NCBI GenBank assembly: GCA_026395405.1
Contig: JAPLYU010000001.1
Span: 316,696 to 380,695 of the forward strand
Origin: Candidatus Saccharimonadota bacterium
Lineage (GTDB): Bacteria > Patescibacteriota > Saccharimonadia > Saccharimonadales > Saccharimonadaceae
Reading direction: 5' to 3'
Length of the DNA: 64,000 nucleotides
A model generated the notes under the pieces. It ran no database searches. It was not told where the DNA came from and was given only the letters and a program-made list of their open reading frames with translations. The translations under genes and the position numbers were made by a program. Shown piece by piece: positions 20,516-29,181 of the stretch (position 1 is its first letter; each line of letters begins with the position of its first letter).

Positions 20516-22543
20516 ATGTACAAAAAACCACCGATAACTCAAAAGATCCCAACAACCGAAATCCTTCATGGCCGAACCTTAAACGACGACTATAGATGGC
20601 TGGAAGATATTACAAATCCAGACGCGCAAAAATGGATTGACCAGCAAAACGCTTATACAGACGACATGATAGCTAAACAACCCGACTTTAATAAATGGGA
20701 ACAAAAGGTTGAGCGATTCGTACGTCTCGAGAAACACTCTATGCCTGTACGTAAAAAGGATTTTAAATTTTATATTCATCAAGCTCCAGAAGATGATTTT
20801 CCTAAGTTAATGGTTATTGATGAAAATGATAACGAAAAAGTTTTACTGGATTTGGCGACAATAGACAAAGGAAAACCAGCAGACTTTAGTTTTTGGTCTG
20901 CTTCGCATGACGGCAGTCTAGTTGCATATGGAATTGCAAAAAAGGGGAATGAGATCTCAACCTTAAGGGTTAGAGACGTTGTTACCGGTAAAGATTTAGA
21001 TGACGAGATTCAAAACTCGTACGACAGCCCGAATTGGCTGGATGATAACTCTGGCTTTTTCTATTCAAAGGGACCGCTACCGGGTACAGTACCCGAAAAT
21101 GATATTCGAATGAACACAAGATTATATATCCATAAACTTGGTGATTCTGTGGAAAACGATATTTTGATTTTCGGAGAGGGACGTCCGTCTGACGACATGC
21201 TGTTTACCAACAGAAGATTTGGTGCGCCATACCTTGCGATTAGTGTTACGAACACATGGAGTTCAAATGATGTTTACCTATACGATATTAAAAAAGGAAA
21301 GACCATTCCTTTATTTGTTGGTAAAGATGCCGAGTTTGAAGTTGCTTCGTTAAAAAATGGGTTGATTGTAAAGACAAATTACAAAGCGCCCAATAACAAA
21401 ATCATAAGTATTCCTTTTGAAAAGTTGAATATGCCAATACATGAACAAAATGAGTTAATTCCAGAGAGTGACGAGTTAATCAGTTTTTTCGCACCGTCAA
21501 AATCCCGGTTATTTGTAGGATATTTTAAAGATGCATCCACTTTCGTAGAAATTTTTGATTACGACGGCGAAAAGACAGGCAAACTTCCAACTCCAGATAT
21601 TTGTGACATCAACATGCGCACTAATTCGCTGGATGATGAAGTGTATTTTAGCGTCGAGACCATGGTAGAGACCGGAACTATATATAAACTTGATGCAATC
21701 AGCCTTGAAGCAACCGATTATTATCGTCTAAAGCTTCCACACAGCCCAAAGGACTATATCATCAAGCGCGAATGGACAACATCAAAAGATGGGACAAAAC
21801 TACCGATATTTATTATTCATAAAAAAGATTTAAAAATTAACGGGAAGGCACCAACTATACTGCACGGGTATGGTGGATTTGCCTATTCAGAGTCGCCCAG
21901 TTATTTGTACTCAAACATGGCTTGGTTAGAAAACGGAGGCATCTTTGCAAATGCAATTCTTCGAGGTGGGGGTGAATATGGTGAAAAGTGGCATCAGGAT
22001 GGAATATTGAATAAAAAACAAAATACATTCGATGACTTCATAGCTTGTGCGCAGTATTTGCAAGAAAAAAAATATACAAACAACGAACATTTGGCAATCA
22101 TTGGCGGTAGCAATGGGGGACTGTTGGTAGGAGCCGTAAGCGTGCAGAGGCCCGACTTATTTAAGGCGGTTGTTTGCTTGGTACCACTGTTGGATATGAT
22201 TCATTTTCATAAATTATTAATCGCAAGTCGATGGGTGAGTGAATATGGAAATCCGGAAAAATCAAATGATTTTACACAGATTCTCAAGTGGAGTCCTTAC
22301 CAGAATGTCAGCAGTTCGGATATATATCCCGCAACCTTTTTCAGAACGGCCCTGAATGATACGCGCGTTCACCCAATGCATGCGCTAAAAATGGTGGCAA
22401 AACTTCAGAATATTGAAGAGCCGAAAATTATATTGTTGCGAGTCGACAAAGACACTGGGCATACGGGTATAAAACCTAGAACGCAAATCATTAAAACCAT
22501 AGCGGAACAATTTACGTTTTTAGCCTGGCAGCTTGGTTTGTAG
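20516..22543 (+). CDS. Prolyl oligopeptidase (S9A)
   Basis: 675 residues. N-terminal beta-propeller and C-terminal alpha/beta hydrolase: nucleophile in 'IIGGSNGGLLVGAVSVQRPD', Asp in 'ALNDTRVHPMHA', His in 'DKDTGHTGIKPR'. Cleaves short proline-containing peptides in the cytoplasm; no signal peptide. A likely source of amino acids for a cell without biosynthesis. TACAAT is placed seven bases before the ATG, so translation is probably leaderless. Confidence 0.95.
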   Translation: MYKKPPITQKIPTTEILHGRTLNDDYRWLEDITNPDAQKWIDQQNAYTDDMIAKQPDFNKWEQKVERFVRLEKHSMPVRKKDFKFYIHQAPEDDFPKLMVIDENDNEKVLLDLATIDKGKPADFSFWSASHDGSLVAYGIAKKGNEISTLRVRDVVTGKDLDDEIQNSYDSPNWLDDNSGFFYSKGPLPGTVPENDIRMNTRLYIHKLGDSVENDILIFGEGRPSDDMLFTNRRFGAPYLAISVTNTWSSNDVYLYDIKKGKTIPLFVGKDAEFEVASLKNGLIVKTNYKAPNNKIISIPFEKLNMPIHEQNELIPESDELISFFAPSKSRLFVGYFKDASTFVEIFDYDGEKTGKLPTPDICDINMRTNSLDDEVYFSVETMVETGTIYKLDAISLEATDYYRLKLPHSPKDYIIKREWTTSKDGTKLPIFIIHKKDLKINGKAPTILHGYGGFAYSESPSYLYSNMAWLENGGIFANAILRGGGEYGEKWHQDGILNKKQNTFDDFIACAQYLQEKKYTNNEHLAIIGGSNGGLLVGAVSVQRPDLFKAVVCLVPLLDMIHFHKLLIASRWVSEYGNPEKSNDFTQILKWSPYQNVSSSDIYPATFFRTALNDTRVHPMHALKMVAKLQNIEEPKIILLRVDKDTGHTGIKPRTQIIKTIAEQFTFLAWQLGL

Positions 22544-22550
22544 CATAAAA

Positions 22551-22578
22551 AATACCTCGCCGATTAGGACGAGGTATT
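22551..22578 (+). terminator. Bidirectional terminator between convergent genes
   Basis: AATACCTCG / CGAGGTATT perfect stem with A and T runs on its sides; serves the peptidase gene and the RRM gene. Confidence 0.8.
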
Positions 22579-22598
22579 ATTATGCGTTAGTAAATAAA

Positions 22599-22928
22599 TT
22601 ACCAGCTGCGTTGTCGGAATGAACCGCCACCGCTGCCGCCGCGATCACCACCGCCGAAATCACGCTTTGGGCGATCTTCCTTTGGTCGAGCTAGACCGAC
22701 GCTAATTGCGCGTCCATCAAGTTCTTTGCCATCAAGTTGGTCGATAGCTTTTTGGTTATCTGCGTCATTTGCCATTTCAACAAAGCCGAAGCCTTTTGAA
22801 CGGCCGCTATCACGGTCAGTGATAACACGTGCACTTGTAACTTCACCGATTTGCTCAAAATGAGCCTTCAAAGTGTCATCTGTAGTCGCATACGCTAAAC
22901 TACCGACGAATAGATTTTGCTGTGCCAT
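22599..22928 (-). CDS. RRM-type RNA-binding protein with Gly-rich tail
   Basis: 109 residues: one RNA recognition motif with RNP2 'NLFVGSLAY' and RNP1 'KGFGFVEM', followed by a 'GGGDRGGSGGGSFR' tail, as in cyanobacterial Rbp and other small bacterial RRM proteins. Binds single-stranded RNA; often cold-induced. The 5' leader of over 100 bases on the minus strand (22929-23080) contains several short inverted repeats, which would fit cold-shock-type control, though this is inference. Confidence 0.92.
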   Translation of the reverse strand: MAQQNLFVGSLAYATTDDTLKAHFEQIGEVTSARVITDRDSGRSKGFGFVEMANDADNQKAIDQLDGKELDGRAISVGLARPKEDRPKRDFGGGDRGGSGGGSFRQRSW

Positions 22929-23334
22929 ATATTTTTGGTACTCTTTTCTTCTTATCTGATTCTTAATTATCGTCAGATCGACCGCTTCTGCGATTATTGC
23001 GAAGAAGAGAGTTTACCAACAGGGGTAAGCGCTCGCCTTTTGCCGTTATACGCGTGTGCTTCTGAACACTATTATTTAAGCATACTTTCATAATTATTAC
23101 TAGTACAAGCATTATTGTGTCGATAAAATGCTTGTGTTTTATTCGTAAATAATTGATAATATTACCATGGCTGGTGCGCAACAAGGGGTAACCTTTGCGC
23201 TAAAACAAAAAAGCATTAAAACAAAAACGTGCCCCGGGTGGGCGCGCAACAGCAAGAAAGTCTGTTCCTGCGTGGAATGGACTTTTGTTTTTATGTATAT
23301 AGGAATATTATTAATGCATAATTGGAGACTATTG

Positions 23335-24135
23335 ATGAACAAGAAAAATCGTACAAAAATATTAACAATTTTGTTTATAATATTTGTCGCTATATATCTG
23401 ATAAAAGCATATTTTCTAATCACCGGAGGAGCATTTGGGTCGTTTTATGCGGTTACAACTTGGTTTTTGTGGTTTTCACTGATATTGTGGCTGGTTTTCA
23501 TCGTTTTCTTTTATCTGCTGGTTTTTCAAAAAATGTTTCGAATAATGTGGCTGATTTGGCTATTTGTAGGCTTTGCAGTTGTTTCAGTCGCAGTTGGAAT
23601 ACCTACTGGCGGCCTAAAGTTCGGCAACACTGGCTCTACGGGCGGTAAAAAGCAGCTGGTTGAGTGCACGGGCACAATAACTTCGCCAGTGTCGAAAGTT
23701 AGTGGCTGGAACACCCATCTTTATGCTGCAAACCCCAGCGGCTTGGCGGACTCATCCGAGACCAGTACAACGCCTAAATATACAGCAAAAACGGCCGTTA
23801 GAGATAGTTATTCTTTCGCCGATTTAAAGAACAATGATAAATCGTATAACATTTACTATTATATTGAACGGTCTGACCAATCTGTTCTACCGTCTGGATC
23901 TAACAGGATTATAGAAGTCTGCGATTCAAATAATAAAGTTGTTGCAAAGGGCAGTACCAAAGATACAAACATGCAAAGTTCATCAGCTGATGTGGTTGGT
24001 TCATATGACTGGCTAATACCGTACTACATAAATAACGCAGCGGTTCCTGGGGACTTTCGGGTTGATGCCTATCTTTATGCAAATGGTGTCTGGACCTTAA
24101 CTGATCGGATTGAAAAAGTTCACATTGTTGAATAG
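23335..24135 (+). CDS. Membrane protein with extracytoplasmic domain
   Basis: 266 residues from the ATG at 23335, chosen because GGAG lies seven bases upstream; the upstream part of the track ORF has no hydrophobic or family signature. Three hydrophobic segments (~8-28, 40-65, 70-90), then a Gly/Ser/Lys-rich linker and a ~170-residue polar domain with two or three cysteines ('LVECTGTITSPVSKV', 'IIEVCDSNNKVV'). Likely surface exposed. Family not recognised. Confidence 0.65.
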   Translation: MNKKNRTKILTILFIIFVAIYLIKAYFLITGGAFGSFYAVTTWFLWFSLILWLVFIVFFYLLVFQKMFRIMWLIWLFVGFAVVSVAVGIPTGGLKFGNTGSTGGKKQLVECTGTITSPVSKVSGWNTHLYAANPSGLADSSETSTTPKYTAKTAVRDSYSFADLKNNDKSYNIYYYIERSDQSVLPSGSNRIIEVCDSNNKVVAKGSTKDTNMQSSSADVVGSYDWLIPYYINNAAVPGDFRVDAYLYANGVWTLTDRIEKVHIVE

Positions 24136-24224
24136 TCGGTTTTTTATTCGTGTGTAATTTCTAATATCATCCTCAGCAAAGGGCGACTATAATTTAATAG
24201 TGGCAACTTAAAAAGGAGGTGAGT

Positions 24225-24608
24225 ATGTTAAAAGCAAACGCGGTGTTTAGTAGTTTTTCGGTTGATGATTTAGATAAAGCCAAGAAATTCTATTCAGAGA
24301 CTCTTGGGTTGAAGGCTGAGCAGGATGAAATGGGACTAAATTTGAGTTTACCTCATGGGGGAATGGTTTTTGTATATCCAAAGGAAGACCATCAACCGGC
24401 AACCTTTACGGTTCTGAATTTTGACGTTGACGATGTTGACGATGCGGTGGAAGAACTTAAGTCTCAGGGTGTTAAATTTGAATTTTATGGTGGGATTACA
24501 GATAAAAACGGCATTGCCAGAGGTTTTCAGAATAATAGCGGACCGGATATTGCTTGGTTCAAGGATCCTGCGGGGAATGTTATTTCAGTGTTAAACAGCC
24601 CAAAATAA
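24225..24608 (+). CDS. VOC (glyoxalase/bleomycin-resistance) family protein
   Basis: 127 residues. 'FSSFSVDDLDKAKKFYSETLGLK' and 'FKDPAGNVISVLN' are the beginning and end of a VOC betaalphabetabetabeta module. Metal-binding positions are only partly conserved, so substrate and even metal use are uncertain. The ATG at 24225 has an excellent AAGGAGG site; the GTG six bases upstream is less likely. Transcribed alone. Confidence 0.85.
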   Translation: MLKANAVFSSFSVDDLDKAKKFYSETLGLKAEQDEMGLNLSLPHGGMVFVYPKEDHQPATFTVLNFDVDDVDDAVEELKSQGVKFEFYGGITDKNGIARGFQNNSGPDIAWFKDPAGNVISVLNSPK

Positions 24609-24668
24609 GTAAAAATAATTAGACGATTAACATAAACAAGAATAATCCATTTGGGTTATAATTGGTTT

Positions 24669-25952
24669 ATGTTCAAATCCTATATACAAAAACGTCTGGA
24701 ACGATATGTGAAGCTGTACTTTAAAAATCATCCAGAAGTAATATTAGTGGCGGTAACGGGTAGCGTTGGAAAAACCAGCACCAAAGTCGCGATAGCAACT
24801 GTATTGTCCGAGCGGTTCCGGGTTCGTCTTCATAAAGGAAATCATAATGATGTCCTAAGTGCACCGCTGGCCGCATTAGGTATTGAATACCCGTCAAACA
24901 TTAGGAATGTTGGGGAGTGGATGAGGGTTTTCAAGGCTGCTCGGCGGCGGATAAAGGATCCTACCGATGTTGATGTGGTAGTTCAAGAATTAGGCTCGGA
25001 TCGGATAGGCCAAGTACCGCATTTCGGGACATACTTACATCCAGATATAGGGGTCATTACTGCAGTTTCGGCGGAACACATGGAATTTTTCAAAACTGTT
25101 GATAATGTTGCGACTGAAGAACTGTCGGTCGCGAATTATTCCGAGCTAGCGCTAATTAACAAAGACGACATTGATGGCATTTATGCGAAACATCTGAAAA
25201 ACGCAAAAATTAACACATACGGGACTAGTGCTAGTGCCGAATACCACTTTATCAGTATGGACTATGCAGCTAAAGAAGGTAATGTCGGTCTATTTTACGC
25301 TCCGGAGTTTACCGATCCGATGCCAGCAACAATAAAGTTAATAGGTGAACATACGCTTAGGCCAGTGATTGCAGCAATGGCAGTCGGAATAAAACTTGGA
25401 ATGGACACATCAGAGTTAACCCGTGGCTTGTCCAAAATTCGACCTTTGTCTGGGCGAATGAATAGCTTAAAGGGCATTGACGGGTCTTTGATTATTGACG
25501 ATACGTATAACTCCAGTCCACTAGCAGCAGAATCGTCCCTTCGAGTGCTATACCAATTACTGGTACCTCAAAAAATTGTGGTATTTGGTGATATGAATGA
25601 ACTGGGAAAAACATCCGAATCCGAACATAAAGCCCTTGGCCATTTATGTGATCCAAATCAACTTGCTTGGGTTATTACTGTTGGCCCTGAGTCTGAAAAA
25701 TTCTTGGCACCCGCAGCACGGGCAAACGGCTGTCAGGTAAAAAGTTTTCAAAACGCACTACTGGCGGGCGCTTTTGTTCGTGGTGTTATTGCAGAAGGTG
25801 CGGTGGTATTATTCAAGGGTTCACAGGGTGGTATATACCTGGAAGAGGCCGTCAAATCTGTTCTTCACTCCGCCCATGATGAATCGCAGCTGGTTCGTCA
25901 ATCTCCAGAGTGGATGGTCAGAAAAAACAAATTCTTCTCGACTTTTTCATAA
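24669..25952 (+). CDS. murF: MurF-type Mur ligase
   Basis: 427 residues from the ATG at 24669. The P-loop 'VAVTGSVGKTSTKVAIATVL', 'VVVQELGSDRIGQV', 'AVSAEHMEFFK' and 'IIDDTYNSSPLAAESSLRVL' are typical of the MurF (UDP-MurNAc-tripeptide--D-Ala-D-Ala ligase) group. The usual ~80-residue MurF N-terminal substrate domain is almost absent: the P-loop begins near residue 30. It may be a short MurF or a related Mur ligase. Would use the product of ddl. TATAAT lies six bases before the ATG, hence leaderless. Confidence 0.8.
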   Translation: MFKSYIQKRLERYVKLYFKNHPEVILVAVTGSVGKTSTKVAIATVLSERFRVRLHKGNHNDVLSAPLAALGIEYPSNIRNVGEWMRVFKAARRRIKDPTDVDVVVQELGSDRIGQVPHFGTYLHPDIGVITAVSAEHMEFFKTVDNVATEELSVANYSELALINKDDIDGIYAKHLKNAKINTYGTSASAEYHFISMDYAAKEGNVGLFYAPEFTDPMPATIKLIGEHTLRPVIAAMAVGIKLGMDTSELTRGLSKIRPLSGRMNSLKGIDGSLIIDDTYNSSPLAAESSLRVLYQLLVPQKIVVFGDMNELGKTSESEHKALGHLCDPNQLAWVITVGPESEKFLAPAARANGCQVKSFQNALLAGAFVRGVIAEGAVVLFKGSQGGIYLEEAVKSVLHSAHDESQLVRQSPEWMVRKNKFFSTFS

Positions 25953-26044
25953 ATCAAACCCAGGGTTAACTCACGCACCCTTGTTATCTGTATGACGCTT
26001 ATGATAAGCTGAGGTCAAATACATTAAACACAAAAAGGAATTCT

Positions 26045-27736
26045 ATGCCAGAAGAACCACAAAATAACGAACAACAACCTGAACCTACGCCTCATTTTGA
26101 TGCATTTTCTGGTAATAGCGCAACAGACGTGGAACCTACTACTGGACCAGCGCAATCATCGGCATTCAATTCAAATCCAGCCCCAACTCCGACCCCTGCC
26201 CCAACACCCTCACCGGTTTCCGAAACACCCATCACTCCAACGCCAGTACAGGATGGTCCAGTGACCACTTTTGCACCGAACCCATCGGTTAACCATGAAT
26301 TTGCGCGCATACCAGACGGCATAACCACTCAATCAATTGCACCGGAAACCAGTTCTGGTAAACCGAAATGGTTCAAACAAAAGAAGTTTGTTACTGGAAT
26401 TGTAGTAGTATTTCTGTTGGCATTAGTTGGCGGTGGTTCCGCTTTTGCATATACTTCCTACCAAAATCCTCAAAAAGTAATCTCTGACTCTATTATTAAT
26501 GCCGTAACCGCAAAAACCTCTATTTACACCGGCACATTAAGTGTTGTCAACAGTGATATGAAGCTTAATGTGAATATCACTTCGAAAATGGCAGCGCCAA
26601 CTGGCAGTTTGGACGCCAAGGTCACGGTAACCGCCCAAAATAAAACATATTCAGTCAGCGGTAGTGGTTTAATTGACGAGTCGGGCGATGTGTATTTCAA
26701 GGTTAGTGGCTTGGCGGGCGTCGTTAACGAGGCAAAATCAAGCCTAGGCATAACTCAATCATCACCCGTTTCAGCATCTATCGATAAGTTAGTCGCAAAA
26801 ATTGATGGGGTTTGGGTAAAGGTTTCGAGCAAAGATTTGAAACAATACAGTGAATCTACAGCGACAACGAAAACATGCTTAAACGACACTATCAATAAAT
26901 ACAAAGACGATAAGGCTGCTATTTCCGAGGTAACCGATTTATATAAAAAGAATCCTTTCCTAGTTATAAGCAAAGAACTTGGTCAAGTGAATGGAAGTTA
27001 TGGGTATGAAATCAAAGGAGATAACAAGGCCTCAATATCGTTTATAAAAGGCTTCAAAGACACCAAGATTTACAAATCACTACATAATTGTGACAGTTCA
27101 TTCACGATTTATGACAACTATAAGAACGCTGACACATTTACGGATTCAAACAAAAACAACACCTTTAAACTATGGGCGAGTGTTTGGTCACACCAAATTA
27201 CAAAGATTGAAGCAGGTAGTTCGAGTGATGGCACAAAGACCGCGTTAACTATCTTGCCGAAGTTCAACCAGACCGTTACTATTACAGCTCCAAAGTCCTC
27301 AATTTCCCTATCGCAACTCCAATCATACATAGAGGAGTTAACCCAAACTGCATATGGTGGTAGTTATAGTGGATTAGCCCCAACCAGCTCTAGCGCTGTA
27401 ACTGAACATGCAAAAACCTCACAATCACAAACGAACGCAAATAGTGCATTAGTAGTAGCAGAGACTTTCAATGCGGACAATAATTTTTATCCGGGGACTA
27501 CTACGGCATTCTACTCTGGTGAAAACTACAAGCAATTAACAGGAGTTCATATTTTACCAAATGTTTCATCAATAACGTCAGCCAATGGACAAGATAATGT
27601 TGCCTGGTCTTGCTTAAACGTATGTGCATATACTAAAGGCGGTCGAATCGCTTATTACGACTACACAACCAACGCCGTAGCCTATATGTATGCCGGGGCA
27701 GCAACGGTGAACGATAAGTTCGTTAACTCCCAATAG
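26045..27736 (+). CDS. Surface protein: Pro-rich region, membrane anchor, LppX/LolA-like and pilin-like parts
   Basis: 563 residues. Cytoplasmic N-terminal ~110 residues rich in Pro/Thr/Gln ('PAPTPTPAPTPSPV'), one membrane helix (~135-157, 'GIVVVFLLALVGGGSAFAY'), then a long extracellular part. Residues ~165-420 ('INAVTAKTSIYTGTLSV', 'IDGVWVKVSSKDLK') resemble the protein at 43765. The last ~110 residues ('NANSALVVAETFNADNNFYP') look like the C-terminal half of a type IV pilin-like domain. Possibly a cell-surface adhesin or a component of a pilus system for host contact. ATG preceded by AAAAGGAA. Confidence 0.65.
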   Translation: MPEEPQNNEQQPEPTPHFDAFSGNSATDVEPTTGPAQSSAFNSNPAPTPTPAPTPSPVSETPITPTPVQDGPVTTFAPNPSVNHEFARIPDGITTQSIAPETSSGKPKWFKQKKFVTGIVVVFLLALVGGGSAFAYTSYQNPQKVISDSIINAVTAKTSIYTGTLSVVNSDMKLNVNITSKMAAPTGSLDAKVTVTAQNKTYSVSGSGLIDESGDVYFKVSGLAGVVNEAKSSLGITQSSPVSASIDKLVAKIDGVWVKVSSKDLKQYSESTATTKTCLNDTINKYKDDKAAISEVTDLYKKNPFLVISKELGQVNGSYGYEIKGDNKASISFIKGFKDTKIYKSLHNCDSSFTIYDNYKNADTFTDSNKNNTFKLWASVWSHQITKIEAGSSSDGTKTALTILPKFNQTVTITAPKSSISLSQLQSYIEELTQTAYGGSYSGLAPTSSSAVTEHAKTSQSQTNANSALVVAETFNADNNFYPGTTTAFYSGENYKQLTGVHILPNVSSITSANGQDNVAWSCLNVCAYTKGGRIAYYDYTTNAVAYMYAGAATVNDKFVNSQ

Positions 27737-27801
27737 ACTTCTACTTGCAATATGGATTATCTATAGAATAACAATTGTTATTTTGTTATACTACATCTGA
27801 T

Positions 27802-29181
27802 ATGAAGCGTTATAATCCTATTGAAATTGAGAAAAAATGGCAAGATGTTTGGGAAAAAAACCAGACTTATAAAGTGGATTTTTCTGACCACACTAAACCA
27901 AAATACTATGGTTTTTCAATGTTGCCAGGAATTACCGGTGCTGGAATTCACACTGGTCATGGACGAACTTTTCAATTCAGCGACATAAAAGTTCGCACTA
28001 AACGCCAGCAAGGATATAATTCGTATAGTCCGATTGGTTGGGATTCATTTGGACTGCCGGTTGAAAATTACGCGATTAAAATCGGTAAAACGCCACGGGT
28101 TGCACATGACGAAGCGTTGGTTAATTTTAAAAATCAGCTAAAACGCCTGGGCTACAGCTATGATTGGTCCAAAGAAATCAGTACAGCTGACCCAAAATAC
28201 TATCGATGGACACAGTGGATTTTTAATCAATTATTCGAACATGGTTTGGCTTACCAAAAACAAAGCCCACAATGGTGGTGCGAAACCGACCAGACCGTTC
28301 TAGCTAACGAGCAAGTCGTTGATGGCAAATGTTGGCGTTGTGGTAATCCAGTCATCAAAAAGAATTTAAAACAATGGTTTTTCAAAATTACAGATTATGC
28401 CGATGAAATTCTAGAAGCGACCGACGATTTGAATTGGACTGAAATGGTCAAAACCATGCAGAAAAACTGGATTGGCAAATCCGAAGGTTCAGAAGTTGAA
28501 TTCAAAATAGACGGACACGACGATATAATGACCGTCTTTACAACTCGTGCCGATACGCTTTTTGGCGCGACTTTCGTGGTCTTGGCGCCCGAACATGAAT
28601 TAGTTAAAAAACTAGTAACCGACGAAACCCGTAAAAAAGTCGAAGAATACATACTACAGGCTGCCCGAAAATCCGAAATCGAGCGTATGAATGAAACTCG
28701 TGAAAAAACCGGTGTTTTCACCGGTGGTTACGCCATTAATCCAGTAAATGGCGAAAACGTTCCAATATGGGTAGCCGATTACGTTCTGTCGGGTTACGGC
28801 ACTGGCGCAATCATGGCAGTCCCGGCGCATGATGACCGTGACAATGCGTTTGCCAAAAAATTCGATATAGAAATTAGGGAAGTTATTTTACCTCATCGAA
28901 TTGACAGAAACAATCCTCCAGTCGATGGGAAAGAACAAGTATTTCGCCGCGCGGTACAAGGGATCGTTTACGACCCAAAGACGGACAAATATCTTTGCGT
29001 CCAATGGAAAAAACAACCTTGGACGGCTTTCGTAGTTGGAGGGGTCGAGGACCAAGACAGAGGAGATTTAATTGCAGCTGCGACCCGTGAAATTCGTGAA
29101 GAAACCGGATACAAAAATATTAAACCAATTCGTGTTTTAGGTGGTCCGGTAGTATCTGAAGTGCCGTTTTGTTTGAATTAA
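27802..29181 (+). CDS. leuS: Leucyl-tRNA synthetase, N-terminal part (frame broken)
   Basis: 459 codons from the ATG at 27802 to the frame-ending TAA. Class I core: 'GAGIHTGHGRTFQF' (HIGH motif), 'GLPVENYAIKIGKTP', a zinc-site-like 'WWCETDQTVLANEQ', and the editing domain with 'TVFTTRADTLFGATFV' and 'MAVPAHDDRDNAFAKKF'. At ~residue 380 the editing domain is entered by a Nudix-type segment ('FVVGGVEDQDRGD', 'REIREETGY'). The frame is lost at 'SEVPFCLN' and resumes in the next ORF one frame back. TATACT nine bases upstream suggests a very short leader. Confidence 0.9.
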   Translation: MKRYNPIEIEKKWQDVWEKNQTYKVDFSDHTKPKYYGFSMLPGITGAGIHTGHGRTFQFSDIKVRTKRQQGYNSYSPIGWDSFGLPVENYAIKIGKTPRVAHDEALVNFKNQLKRLGYSYDWSKEISTADPKYYRWTQWIFNQLFEHGLAYQKQSPQWWCETDQTVLANEQVVDGKCWRCGNPVIKKNLKQWFFKITDYADEILEATDDLNWTEMVKTMQKNWIGKSEGSEVEFKIDGHDDIMTVFTTRADTLFGATFVVLAPEHELVKKLVTDETRKKVEEYILQAARKSEIERMNETREKTGVFTGGYAINPVNGENVPIWVADYVLSGYGTGAIMAVPAHDDRDNAFAKKFDIEIREVILPHRIDRNNPPVDGKEQVFRRAVQGIVYDPKTDKYLCVQWKKQPWTAFVVGGVEDQDRGDLIAAATREIREETGYKNIKPIRVLGGPVVSEVPFCLN

